Below, piece by piece: positions 11,171 to 22,611 of a stretch of 64,000 bases of DNA. The DNA lies in assembly GCA_023055425.1 (NCBI GenBank), contig JALGPY010000003.1:54793891-54857890 (forward strand), in the 5' to 3' direction. The stretch is from Linanthus parryae. Taxonomy: Eukaryota; Streptophyta; Magnoliopsida; Ericales; Polemoniaceae. The translations under genes were made by a program, and so were the position numbers. The stretch's first letter is position 1. Each line of letters starts with the position of its first letter. The notes under the pieces are model-generated. The model was not told the origin of the DNA, searched no databases, and saw nothing but the letters and a program-made list of their open reading frames with translations.

Positions 11171-13044
11171 ATGAGTAATGTAGGAGATGGTGGATTCTCA
11201 AAAGGAAGGGCAGCCAACAGACCTCCATTGTTATGTGGTGATAACTTCATGCACTGGAAGGCATTGATGAAGATGTTCATCATAGATCAAGACATAGAAC
11301 TATGGTCAGTAGTTTAGAATGGTCCTCATGAGTACTACACTACAATTGATGGAGTCAGATGTATCAAGTCTGAGGAAAATCTTTCAGTTACTGAACTGGA
11401 AAAGGTATCAAAAAATTACAAGGCTATGAATCTGTTATACTGTGCTCTTAATGATGATGAGTTCAACAGAGTGTCAAATTGCAAGACTGCCAAAGAAGTA
11501 TGGGATAAACTGGTGGTGACATATGAAGGAACTAGCCAGGTTAAGCAGACCAAAATCAACATACTTATAAGGCAATATGAGTTATTCAAGATGAACTCAG
11601 ATGAGACCATTAAAGAGATGTTTAAAAAATTTACTGATGTGGTGAACAACTGGAGTCATTGGGAAAGAATTTGTCAAATGAAGAGAAGGTCATAAAGATT
11701 CTGAGAAGCTTCTTAAAAGCCAAGTGGGAGCCAAGGACAACAGCCATCGAGGAAGCTCAGGACTTGAGTCTTCTTCAGCTAGATGATCTACAAGGAAAGC
11801 TGCTCACTCATGAAATGTGTATGAAGGATGTGGAAGGTGATTTGAGTGAAAACATCAGGAACCTAGCACTTAAGGCAAAAGAAAGTGAAAATTCTCAAAG
11901 CCTTGAGACTGAGAATGAGCCTGATGATGAAGAGGCTTTAGCATTGATCTCCAAGGCCTTAGCCAGGATTCTCAAAAAGAAAAGAAACTCTGGCAACAGG
12001 GATTACAACAGAGAGAGATCAAGACCCTCAGGCAGCAAGGACTACAAAGGTAAATCTTCATCACAATCACATAAAACTAAAGAAATGAATTGTTTTGAGT
12101 GTGGTGATGCAGATCATTTAGTAAGGGACTGTCCACAAAAGAAGAAGAACAGGAACTTTCAGAAGAAAGACAGTGACAACAGAAGGAAGAAAGCCATGAT
12201 GGCTTCTTGGAGTGATTCTGATTCATCAAGTGACTCAGACACAGAAGAAGAGCAAGCAAACCTATGTCTCATGGCAAAGCATGATGAGGAAAATTCATCA
12301 GACAGACATATTGAAGATATGGTAAAAAAATTACTTGCTAGTCCTTCTGATGTACTTCCTGAAATTCTCAAAAGTATGTTTTTAAATGAGGAAAGTTATA
12401 TAAATGAGATTTATGCTTTAAAGATTAAGATTCATGAGCAGGTAAAAGAAAACCTGGACCTAGTTTTTTCAAACAAAGCTGTTGAAGTTTCTAAGACAAA
12501 GCTGGAAAAGGACTTCAAGGCCTTGGACAGCAGGTTCAAAGCCTTGAAGGCACAGATAAAAGAGGTTGTTGATCAAAACACTCTTTTAACTGAAAGATAT
12601 GCTGATCTAAAGACTAATTCTGAGAATTTAGAACAACAGATCTGTTCTTTGACTGAGAAACTTCAAGAGTCCAAGAAGGTCCTAGCTAGGTTTACCGGCT
12701 CAGAACATAATCTGAATCTCATTCTTGGAGGAAGTCTGAAATCAATGCATAAAAGTGGGATTGGCTATAATCCAAATTTTTCAAAGAAAGGCCAAACTAC
12801 TTTTGTCAAATCTGGTAGCAGACATTCTCCAAAATGTCATTACTGTGGAAAAATTGGTCATGTCAGATTAACTTGTCCCTTCAGAAGATCAGAACCTCAT
12901 ATTATGAGGAATACTTATCCTTATCAGCTTAAGGGACTGGTTAGGCATATTTGGGTTCCAAAAGGAATTAGGCCACCAAATATGGCTGATTCTGAGTATG
13001 ACTCTAAGTTCTGCACTTGGTCTAACAGCCTGTTGAGGCAATGA
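11171..13044 (+). pseudogene. SIRE-like gag with two CCHC zinc knuckles (one stop, one frameshift)
   Basis: Start ATG at 11171 (MSNVGDGG...). A capsid-type region opens with PPLLCGDNFMHWKALMKMFI. A TAG at 11315-11317 interrupts it, and a one-base loss near 11650 moves the frame by one. The second long stretch (to 13044) has a CCHC knuckle C-x2-C-x4-H-x4-C (CFECGDADHLVRDC) at about 12094-12135. Next come a Ser/Asp-rich acidic patch (about 12210-12250) and a long coiled-coil-like Lys/Leu/Glu region (12400-12700). A second knuckle, CHYCGKIGHVRLTC, lies at about 12837-12880. Two knuckles and an elongated C-terminal part fit SIRE-type gag. The product would package element RNA. The repeated KALK/SLE stretches are encoded by the AAGGCCTT palindrome. 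Confidence 0.88.
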
Positions 13045-13045
13045 T

Positions 13046-16000
13046 TTGTTTTTGCAGGATGTCACCAAGGCCTTGAAAGATCAGAAATGGATATTAGACA
13101 GTGGATGTTCAAGACATATGAGTGGAAAGAAGTCTCTCTTCACTGAACTTACAGAAAAATCTGGAGGAACAATCACACTTGGTGACAAAGCAAAATTCAA
13201 TATCATTGGTATAGGTAGTATTGGTAATGGTTCTACAAATTCTATATCTGATGTTTATCTGGTAGATGGACTTAAGTATAATTTGCTTAGTATCTCTCAG
13301 TTATGTGATAAATGTTATAAAGCTATATTTGACAAGGAGAAATGTGTGGTGCAAGATGAGAAATCTGGTGATTTCACTTTCACTGCTCCTAGATCATATA
13401 ATCTATATGCTATGAATACTAACAGTGTTGCAGGTGACAAGCTAAAATGCCTCAAGGCCTTGAAGGAAGATTCAAAGCTTTGACACTAAAAGCTTGGGCA
13501 TATTAGTATACATACCTTGAATAAACTCATCTCAAAAGACTTGGTAAGAGGTTTACCATCACAGAAATTTTCAGATGATGAGGTTTGCAAGGCATGTGTA
13601 CAAGGTAAACAAACCAGAAGCTCATTCAAGACAAAGAACTTTGTAAGTTCTTCTAGACCCTTAGAATTGCTTCATATGGACTTGTGTGGTCCTATGAGAG
13701 TTCAGACCCCAAAAGGTAAGAGGTATTTGCTTGTTATAATTGATGATTATTCTAGATTTACTTGGGTGATGTTTATTAGAGATAAAACTGAAGCCTTATC
13801 TGAATTTTCTAGACTGTGCAAAGAGCTTTAAACTTTGAAAAATTTACCTTTTGCATCCATTAGAAGTGATCATGGTAGGGAGTTTTATCAACTTGACTTT
13901 GATTTGTTTTGTGCAAAGCATGACACCTCACACAACTTCTCTGCACCTAGAACTCCACAGCAAAATGGAGTAGTTGAAAGAAAGAATAGGACACTTGAGG
14001 ATATGTCCAGAACAATGCTTCTTGAAAGTAATTTGTCAAATTTTTTATGGGCAGAAGCTGTTAACACTGCCAATTATGTGCTGAATAGATGCTTGATTAG
14101 ACCTATTTTGAAAAAGACCCCCTATAAACTGTTTAAAGGTAGAAAGTCTATTGTTTCTTATTTCAAACCCTTTGGTTGTATCTGTTTTGTGCATAATAAT
14201 GGTAGAGACAATCTTGGTAAGTTTGATGCTAGAAGTGATGAAGGTGTATTTCTTGGATATTCTCAAACTAGCAAAGCCTATAGAGTTTATAATAGAAAAA
14301 CAAAGATTGTGGAAGAGAGCATTCATGTAATTTTTGATGAAAGTACTAAGGATTCTCTGAGTGAAAGTTTTGCAGATCTAGATTTGAACAAGCATGAATC
14401 AGATGATGATGCTGTGGAAGAAGATAAAGGCAAAACTAATGTGCAGAATCAATGAGCAGAATCTCAAGGCCTTGAACCTCCTGCTGAACCAAAATCTCAA
14501 AGCCTTGAGACAGAAGCTGAAACTTTCTATGATGCTTCCTCTACTGTGTCAAGGACTCAAAGCCTTGAAGGAGAATACTCCTGGGTACCAAGAAAGAAGT
14601 TTAAGTACCTTGCAGACCATCCAGCTGATAACATTATATCAGATCCATCAACTGGAACTCAGACAAGAGGACAGTTAAAGAACTTGTGTGCTTTTAGTGC
14701 GTTTGTATCTTTGATTGAGCCCAAGAATACCAAGGAAGCACTAGAAGATGTAGAATGGATCATTGAAATTCAGAGTGAGCTGAATGAGTTTGAAAGGAAC
14801 AAGGTTTGGAATCTGGTCCCCTGACCTAAAGAGAAATCAGTTATTGGAACCAGATGGGTATTCAGACACAAGCTTGATGAGAATGGAAAACTGGTAAGAA
14901 ATAAAGCCAGACTGGTAGCTCCAGGATATAATCAGGAAGAAGGTATAGATTATGAGGAGACTTTTGCTCTTGTTGCCAGGTTAGAAGCTATTAGAATACT
15001 TCTTGCATTTGCATCTCACAATCACATAAAGCTTTATCAAATGGATGTTAAATGTGCTTTTCTGAATGGATATTTACAAGAAGATGTTTTTGTAGCACAA
15101 CCTCCTGGTTTTGAAGTTGAAATTTTTCCTGATCATGTTTATAAACTGGATAAAGCTCTTTATTGTTTAAAACAAACTCCAAGGGCTTGGTATGACAGAC
15201 TATCAAAATTTCTACTTGAAAACAATTTCAAAAGAGGCTTAGTTGACAAAACTCTTTTCATCAAACACCATCAAAGTGATCTGTTAGTAGTTCAGATTTA
15301 TGTAGATGATATTTTATTTGGTTCTACTAATGATGCTCTTTCAAAAGAGTTTTCTAGTATGATGTGCAGGGGGTTTGAGATGAGCCTAATGGGTGAACTA
15401 AATTTCTTTCTTGGACTTCATATCTTACAAATGAAGAAAGGAATTTTTGTGCATCAAGGAAAATATACCAAGGACTTATTGAATAAGTACAATATGTCAC
15501 AGTCCAAGGTGCTTAAGACCCCTATGAGTTCATCACTCTCTGTAGACAAAGATTCAAATGGTAAGAGTGTGAATCAAAAGGAATACACAGGTATGATTGG
15601 ATCACTATTGTATTTAACTGCTAGTAGACCTGATATTATGTTCAGTGTCTGTATGTGTGCTAGATTTCAAGCAGATCCTAAGGAAAGTCATTTAACTGCA
15701 GTCAAAAGAAATTTTAGATATTTGAATGGAACCAGAGACTTAGGGCTTTGATATCCAAGAAGAACTAATTTTATGTTGAGTGGCTATTCAGATGCAGATT
15801 TTGCAGGATATAAAGTAGACAGGAAAAGTACTTCTGGATGCTGTCAATTTCTTGGATCTTCATTGATCAGTTGGCATTCCAAAAATCAAATTATGTAGCA
15901 TTATCAACTGCAGAAGCTGGATATATTGCAGATGGTGCTTGCTGTTCACAAGTGTTATGGATTGCTCAGCAACTTAGAGATCTTGGCTATAATTTCAGAA

Positions 16001-16251
16001 ATGTGTCTATTCATTGTGACAACACAAGTGCTATTTCAATCTCTAAGAATCCAGTTCAGCACTCAAGGACGAAGCACATAGATGTGAGACATCACTTCCT
16101 TAGAGATCATGCAGAACAAGGTGATGTTGTTTTAAATTTTATCTCTACTTCAATGCAGATTGCTGATATTTTCACTAAACCTTTTCCAGATGATAGGTTT
16201 TCATCTCTAAGGCATGAATTGGGGATGTTAAACAAAGATGCATTAGTTTAG
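13046..16251 (+). pseudogene. SIRE-like pol: protease, integrase, reverse transcriptase, RNase H (broken)
   Basis: Protease: ILDSGCSRHMSG (about 13090). Integrase zinc region: K-L-G-H-I then CKACVQGKQ; the Trp before the His is a TGA (13481-13483) and a TAA follows at 13487. Integrase core: HMDLCGP (first Asp), IRSDHGREF (second Asp), QNGVVERKNRTLEDMSR (Glu), so the DDE triad is present. Stops also lie at 13829, 14453 and 14822. [32 protein letters not shown], then [10 protein letters not shown] with the catalytic DD at about 15305. RNase H: a TGA at about 15749, then a frameshift near 15880, then LSTAEAGYIA, HCDNTSAISI and ADIFTKPFP. Five or more stops and one shift mean no functional enzyme. 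Reading is otherwise in one frame from 13046 to about 15880. Confidence 0.92.
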
Positions 16252-16705
16252 GGGGAGTATTAGTACTTATATGTGTTTATGTGCTGGAATCTCAAAGCCT
16301 TGAGATTATACTTTATGAAGCCTTGAAAGTATAGCTCAAAGCTTTGAAGTTTCTCAAATTGCAGAAAATCTCAAGGCCTTGAGATTGTTCTCCAGGTCTT
16401 GATAATATCTGTATTTTTTTAAAAAAAAATGGATCATCAAATATTATATCATATCTTTTTAGATAACTATATAATATTTGAATTACTCAGAGAATTTTCT
16501 AAAATATCCCAAAAAATATTTTTCAAGATCCTATTTTGCATGTTGATATAGCAGAGTCCTTTTATGACTCATCCTTTTCAACCTACTTAAGCTGAAAGTC
16601 AGGGCTTTTTCTTCTCATTCTCTCTCAATTCTCTACGACTCTACTCTCTCTCTCTCTCTCAGTTCCTCTCAATCACATTCTCTTCTCAAAACCCTAAATC
16701 CCAAA
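16252..16705 (+). other. Spacer after pol with purine tract and palindromes
   Basis: It begins TTAGGGGGAGTATTAG (16248-16263), a polypurine-like tract directly behind RNase H. It holds three palindrome copies (16291, 16335, 16370), an A-run at 16422 and a CT-repeat leader (about 16640-16660) ahead of the next ORF. No coding content. Confidence 0.65.
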
Positions 16706-18563
16706 ATGGAGCGCAAATCAGCCAGAATTCAGCAACGGGGAAAGCCCTCTGGCAGATCCAAGAAGAGAGCAAATAAGAAGGAGAAGATAGTGATTTTTGA
16801 TTCAGATTCAGAAAACACACAGAGTTTGCATGAGGATACTCCTCCTGCAAAGAAGTCCAGAACAGAGAAGGGAGATGAAGGCTCAAGCATTGATCCACAA
16901 CAAGAGACACAGGGTGGTGATCAACCTAGGTCAGAGAAGAAGAAAGGGGGAGAAAAGAAAAGACTGGTGAAGAGGAAAAGGGAAAATCAACTCAGGAAAT
17001 CCAGAAGAAACCAACTGAAGGAGGACAAGAAAAGACCAAAACCTCAGAGAAGAAGACTAGGGTTAAGCAAGTTGCTACTGCAACTAAGAAAGGATATCAA
17101 GGTAAGAATGTACTTCCTACAGACTGGTTTGTTAGTTCTGAAGTTAGAATTGTATGGATGCAAGGGTATGCTTCATCTAAGGTAGCTTTCTGTAGTATGA
17201 TTTCTGATGAATTATTGGATAAATTGGACATAGACTGCATGAGAAAGTTAAGAGAAACTGCTGTTTGGAAGGTGCTAAATCCTAGTTCAAAGGCCTATCC
17301 TAGGTTAACTAGGTTATTTTATCTGAACTTGGTTTCTGAAGGTGATGATAAAATGGTGTTAACTTCAAAAGTGGCTGGTGTGGATTTGAGGTGAGATCAT
17401 AGGACTTTTGCCAAAGTCTTGGGCATTCATAGGAAATACAATGTTGGAGATTATCCTGATAGGAAGGAGTGTCTGGATAAGGCAAAGGAGATGTTTTTTA
17501 TTGAAGGTTTTCCCTCTGGTCCAAAGCAGTTGACACACTCTGTGCTCAACTGTGAAGCCTAAATCTTGTTTACAATTCTGACGAGGAGTGTAGTTCCTAG
17601 GGAGAACTCAAGGGAGTTGTTGACTGATAAGGTTCTGATTTTGATGTATCTGATATCTCAAGGGTTTGAGATAGACTTGCCAACAGTTGTTATGGAGCAT
17701 ATGATTTATTATGCAACCAGGACTAGAAACCATCCTCTTCCATATGCCAACCTGTTACCTCTTTTCTTTGAATATTTTGATGTACCTGTGAAAGGAGAGG
17801 AAAAGATTACTGGAGGTTTTGGGTTGATAGATGAGACTGAACTTCAGAGGATTGGAGTAGTTCAGACTGGGAAAGGACACTGGAAGTTTTATTCAGATTT
17901 GTCAACGGAAGAACTTACTGAGAAGGAGTTTGTAAAGCCTAAGGGGACTACATCTTGGAAAGGACAAGCCAATGAGGATTACTCTTTGTTGATTGAGAAG
18001 TTAGAAGATCAGCAGGTTGAGATTGAAGATATCAGACTAAGGTTATTTGATCTGTCAACTGAATTCAACCAGTTCAAGGGCTTGATGAATGTTATGAATG
18101 GGAAGCTGGATGTTGTCATCAAGGGCTTGAATCTGAAGAAGATACCTTCTGCTACTAGTCATGACACCAGTGTGGATTCAGAGGAAAGGCTGGGAGATTT
18201 TCTGAAAAAGAAGAAGAAGCCAATTCCAGTAGTGCTTAATTCAAAAGATTTGTATGAACAAACTGATGAAGAAGATGCTGGTGAAGACACAGGTGTTGAT
18301 GCAGCTACAGAGGTGGATTCAGTACAGGCTAAGAAGAAAGTGGATGAGATAATCCAAGAAGTGGTTGCTGAAGTGGAAGCTGAACAAGAAGGTAATCAGT
18401 CTGCTGTAGATGCTGCAAGTGAAGAAGAAACTGGAGAAGGCTCAGAGAAAGGCCATACATCAAAGAAGAAGTTAAGATCAGAGATTGCCAAAGCCTTGAC
18501 CCTCTATCTCTTCTTTCTTTTCTGTTCTCAAGGCCTTGACTTTTTAGCTAAAATTTTGTTTTA
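16706..18563 (+). pseudogene. ORF after pol (env-like position) with plant-transposon-protein type domain
   Basis: ATG at 16706 follows a CT-rich leader. The N-terminal 100 residues are Lys/Arg/Ser/Glu rich with nuclear-signal-like clusters. From about 17100 the frame changes by one and a globular part follows (VLPTDWFVSSEVRI..., KLRETAVWKVLNP, PRLTRLFYLNL). TGA at 17392 and TAA at about 17560 interrupt it. Then RSVVPRENSRELLTDKVLIL and HPLPYANLLPLFFEYFDVP lead to a coiled-coil-like middle and an acidic tail. The style matches the 'putative plant transposon protein' domain found after pol in SIRE-type elements. I see no clear signal peptide or fusion motif; 'env-like' describes position only. 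A hydrophobic C-terminal stretch (LYLFFLFCSQGLDFL) could be a membrane anchor but is short. Confidence 0.65.
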
Positions 18564-18859
18564 AGTTTTTTTTAGACTCTGAGTAATGATCCAACATTTC
18601 TTCATCCTTATTTGATGAAAGTCAAAAAGGGGGAGAATCTATGTGGTTCTGTGTTTGCAGTAGCAGTATTTGAATAATAATAATACTTAGTTGTTTTGTG
18701 GTTTATGTTTTGTGATAATATGAAAATTTTATGTTTGCTGGTTATCTGTTTGGCATTATTGTATATTGGATCTGCATTTTGTGCTTATTTAATTTTGAAT
18801 ATGAGTGGCAGGAAAATCTGTACAAGACTGTAGGTTTTGTCTTTCATCAAGGGGGAGAT
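18564..18859 (+). other. 3' untranslated region and polypurine tract of the SIRE-like element
   Basis: There is no coding content. Two G-rich purine tracts are visible: AAAAAGGGGGAGAA (about 18611) and CAAGGGGGAGAT (18849-18859). The latter abuts the TGTTGAGTC start of the 3' LTR and is the likely plus-strand primer. Confidence 0.75.
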
Positions 18860-19347
18860 TGTTGAGTCAAAGACCCTTGAATGTAATTTGGTTGGTAATT
18901 GTTTTGAGTGATGAAAGACAAAGACTAAGACATAAGCAGCAAGGCATTTCAGATACTTCAAGGCCTTGAGATATTGACAGAGCTTCAAAGCCTTGAGAGT
19001 TATTCTATTCTGCTATATGTTCTAACAGTTCTGTGTTGCAGATTGGATATCTGATTATACAGATCAGGGATTTACTACATATACTTATGGATTACACTAT
19101 TTATATATCTAACACAATTTCAGATGATCAGTATAGGAAGAATCAAGGTTATCTGGATTTAACTTTGAATATCTGTGAAGAAGGTTCAAAGCTTCAAGGC
19201 CTTGAGATGTGCCTCGAGCTGCTGACAGTTTTTACAGAACTAAGTTGATTCTTTCAGGTTGTGATTCTTAGTATTGTGATTATTTACTCACTTCTAAGTG
19301 TCTTAAACTTGTTTTTCATGATTCATATGTATTAACAGTTATACAGC
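18860..19347 (+). repeat. 3' LTR of the SIRE-like element, first part
   Basis: It aligns with 9659 onward of the 5' LTR (same TGTTGAGTCAA start, same palindromes) with scattered substitutions and small indels. It is broken after TTATACAGC at 19347 by the Tat element. The last five bases, ACAGC (19343-19347), are the target-site duplication. Confidence 0.93.
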
Positions 19348-19974
19348 TGTAGATACTGCTTTCTGAGCTGACAGATCTTGGCCACGTGGCAGCCATCCAG
19401 CACACCATATTGTGCTCCACACACACTGGATCACCAGCCGAGCTGATCCATGTGGGGGCTGCGAGACAGAGCCCTCGCATACCACTGCACGGGACTTGTA
19501 GGGACTTTGTGGTTTGGAGGCTAGAGTAAGCCCTGTCGCGTGCGAGCCAAGCCCGCACGCGACCTTTAGTAACTGTTTTGAGAGATTTAAGGCACGAGCT
19601 CCATAAACCCGGTCAATCCGGTCAAACCCGGTCAACCTCGTAACGGTTCCGGTATTCGCGCACCACGTGCTGTAACGGTCCCTATATACTCGGACGAACG
19701 TGCCGTTATGGTTAAGCTAATTAAGCCGCCATCAATGGGCGCATTAACCACACTACAACGGTCATGTTCTTCAGTATATATAGGTCGTCAACCTTTCCAT
19801 ACAAAGGAGAACACACTGGCCATACGCGGAAGCTCTGCCAAACCTCTGTCTCTCTCTCAGACATTGCTACTGCCTTACTCTCTCCCTACACACAACCCCT
19901 CTCTTCCTGTGCGATCTCTGATCCACTACATACGGTGTACACGGAGGTCTCCCCGCCGGAATCTCTTGTGCACA
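19348..19974 (+). repeat. 5' LTR of the Tat element (627 bp)
   Basis: TGTAGATACTGC...TCTTGTGCACA. It is identical in length to the 3' LTR. The visible differences are G/T in 'attgtgctcc', A/T in 'gatttaaggc' and T/C in 'gcgatctctg'. It carries a candidate TATA box (19775-19782). Confidence 0.97.
19775..19782 (+). promoter_or_regulatory. Candidate TATA box in the Tat LTR
   Basis: TATATATA sits about 200 bases before the LTR end, a usual place for the U3/R promoter of an LTR. The same sequence is in the 3' LTR (about 34082-34089). A second weaker candidate, CTATATACTC, lies at about 19682. Activity is not demonstrated. Confidence 0.5.
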
Positions 19975-19977
19975 TTT

Positions 19978-19991
19978 TGGTGAACCCGACG
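19978..19991 (+). other. Primer binding site of the Tat element
   Basis: TGGTGAACCCGACG begins three bases after the LTR end and has the leading TGG that pairs with a tRNA 3' CCA. I could not assign the cognate tRNA from memory. Confidence 0.65.
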
Positions 19992-20014
19992 TGAACTTAC
20001 CAACAAAAGCAACC

Positions 20015-22483
20015 ATGTCTCAGGAGGATGATGTCAGCAACAGATCGCCTTCCACCGAAGCACCATCGGGAGACGAGACCCGCCGTACTCCTACGACTCC
20101 CGGCGAGACACCGACACTAGAGTCTTTGGACGCCACCGTTCAGAGTCAGGCGAAAGCTCACAAGGCTCAGTCTGCGCAATTAGAACGGATCTTGGCCGTT
20201 CTGGGCACCCTTGCGCCAAACCCTTCATCAGCCACCGCTGTCCCTCAAGGAGGAGGAGCCCCTACTGCTCCAGGATTGGGAGCGTCAACCACACCTCCCA
20301 ACCCCAATCTGCAGACTCCACCGGCGACTATGCAGCTGCCGTCGGTTCAAGGGTCAACGGCTCAGATGTTGCCTCTTGCTGCTCACACTCCTCAGCCCTC
20401 GGCTTTGGCGTCTAACCCAATTCTGCAGTATCCTTTGCCTCCCCCAACGGCGATCTGGGGGAACACAGGTAGTCAGTATGCTCCCAACCCTTCGACGGCG
20501 TATGTGTCGGCCCCGCCGGCGGCAACCCCTCCGTCAACTACCGAGGGGAGCATTCCAGAATGCATGACGTCTTTGCAGAAGCGCGTGGACACTATTCTGG
20601 CTCATCAGTCATTCGCGGATACCATTATCCCGAAGTTAGACAACGATCCACCTATTCCACGAGAGATCTATCTCATGCCTAACCCGGCGGGGTACAAGGC
20701 TCCTAAATGGGATAAGTTCGAGGATGTCAATGGAAACGCTCATGAGCATGTCATGCGTTTCATTGATGTCATGGGTCCGTACGGAGCCGATCCCAAGCTG
20801 CTGATGCGAGAGTTCCCAAAATCTCTAGGGAACGTAGCATACAAATGGTACCGAACATTGGAAGCCGGATCCGTGAAGACTTAGGACGACATGGTCCAGA
20901 AGTTCTATACCAAGTTCTTCCAGATGGAAGAAAAGGTGACGATGATCCATCTCTCGCGGATGTATCAGAAGCGCGAAGAGGACGGAATCACTTTCATCAA
21001 GAAATTCAGGGCGAAATCCCTGGAGTGCAAAGATCCAATGCCCGAAAGCCGGCTGGTAGAGATATGCCTGCAGTGCATGCGAGATGAATACAAAGGTATG
21101 CTCATCAATTTGCAAACACCTAAGTTTTCAAAGCTAATCGAATGCACGAAGAACATCGAGCCTATAGTCGAGAGACAGAAAAAGAAGAGCGCTCCAGAAC
21201 GACCTGCGAGCGGCACTACTTACAAGATCGGGAGATTTAGCTACAAGAGGGGACGCGAAGCTGAGGTCAATACAGTTTCGCCCCAGAAGCAAGCGAAGGT
21301 TGCAAACTTCGATGTACTGCCTCTGCCATGCTCGGTAGAGGAAGCAAGCGACCTCTGCAGACAGTGGCGCAAGGACGGCGTCCTACCGCCACTCGAGAAG
21401 ATACCCTCCAAGGAGATGGTGAGAGACCCCAAGTGGTGCGAGTACCACGGCAAGGTCATGCATCCCACGGCCGAGTGCAAGAAGCTCAGGTTCGCGTTCG
21501 ATCAGAAGATGAAGAACGGCGAGCTTATCGTCAGCGATCACCGGAAGGATGTGCGCAACAACCCACTTCCCGCGCATGCGGAGCAGGGCTCGAAGGGCAA
21601 ACAGGTCGCCATGATCTCGATCGTCGACTTGGAAGAAGTCGCAGAGGATGGTCTACCCATCGTTGCCGAGGTCCATGAAAACGAGGACTACAGCATGGAC
21701 ACGGAGGATGAACGTGCCGACCGGATGAAAGGGTCGCACGGCTTCAACAGATTCTTCGACGAGATGAACTTCTCCGAGAAGTGCCGGACTGATATGACGA
21801 AAGCGATCTTGAGAATAGCGGAGGACTACGAGGAGGACCTTGTAGTCTCCAACGGGAAAGTCATCAGGGCATCCCGCTCTACAGAAAAGATTATGACCTT
21901 TTCTGCCAGCGACAAGAAGACGGATGCGAGCCACCAAAGACCTCTGTACGTGACTGCCATCATCAATGGCGTCGAATTCAAACGAGCGTTCGTCGATGGA
22001 GGAGCAGCGGTCAACGTCGTTTCGCTCCACACACTGAAGCTAGCAGGGATCCCCGAGTACAAGATTGTCAGACGTCCATCCCCGCTGATGGGATTCGGAA
22101 GCGACTCTAGAATGACGATCGGTTGGATCCGCCTGGGCGTTCAGATTGGCAAAATCAAGTGCTCAGCGAAGTTCTATGTCATAGACGCGAACACCACATA
22201 CCACATGATTATAGGTCGAGCCTGGATTCATCGCTTCGACGCAGTTCCTTCAACGGCTCACCAGGTTATGAAAGCTATCTGGAATGACAGAATAGTCGAG
22301 ATACCGGCTTCGACGAATCCGTTCAACCTGGACGAAGCACATCTCAGCGAGGCGGTGTGGTTCACTGAGATGGCAGACGAGCAAACACCGGGACCATTCA
22401 ACCCTACTCCTTTGCCCCTCTGGGAGGACATCAAGGACCAGTCGCCTGCGGGAGTAATGGTGACAAGGGAAGATGCCAAATAA
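20015..22483 (+). pseudogene. Tat gag-protease, interrupted by one TAG
   Basis: I chose ATG 20015 (MSQEDDVSNRS...), the first ATG after the primer site. The N-terminal ~180 residues are Pro/Ala/Thr/Ser rich. A retrotransposon gag (capsid) domain follows: PKWDKFEDVNGNAHEHVMRF, then PKSLGNVAYKWYRTLE. An in-frame TAG at 20882-20884 separates it from DDMVQKFYTKFF on the other side; a single G-to-A change of a Trp codon is the simplest cause. No CCHC knuckle is obvious; a Cys/His patch (WCEYHGKVMHPTAECKKL) at about 21433-21485 may stand in. The aspartic protease motif is FVDGGAAVNVVS (about 21990), with DGG in place of DTG/DSG as is common in Tat elements. The frame ends with TAA 22481-22483. It would read on to 22624 without that stop, so a second nonsense change is likely. 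Confidence 0.9.
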
Positions 22484-22611
22484 AAGCCGCCTACACGCGA
22501 AGAGGCGCCGCGTATCGCATATCATCGAAAGAACGTGTATACTCTGAAGAGAATCGCAAAGCATGACCCCGAGGGCAAGGAGATAGAGAGCTTCTACGCC
22601 AATGGGAAGAA

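Larger units (their letters stand above)
9756..19206. repeat. Dispersed palindromic motif CTCAAGGCCTTGAG throughout the SIRE-like element
   Basis: Copies of TCAA(G/A)GCCTTGA or near variants start at 9757, 9784, 9984, 10960, 11018, 11895, 11951, 12515, 12536, 13065, 13452, 14464, 14497, 14557, 16292, 16371, 18488, 18528, 18958, 18985 and 19194. The doubly changed but still palindromic TCAAAGCTTTGA is at 13472 and 16336. Sites lie in LTRs, gag, pol, spacer and the post-pol ORF. In coding parts they specify KALK, SLE or GLE residues in more than one frame. Apart from one weaker match (about 46430) I do not see the motif outside this element. Role unknown. Confidence 0.85.

Noticed and set aside
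19316..19635. Open frames shared by 19316-19635, 33337-33942 and 50249-50515
   Set aside because: They repeat only because all three are copies of the Tat LTR; no evidence of a protein.
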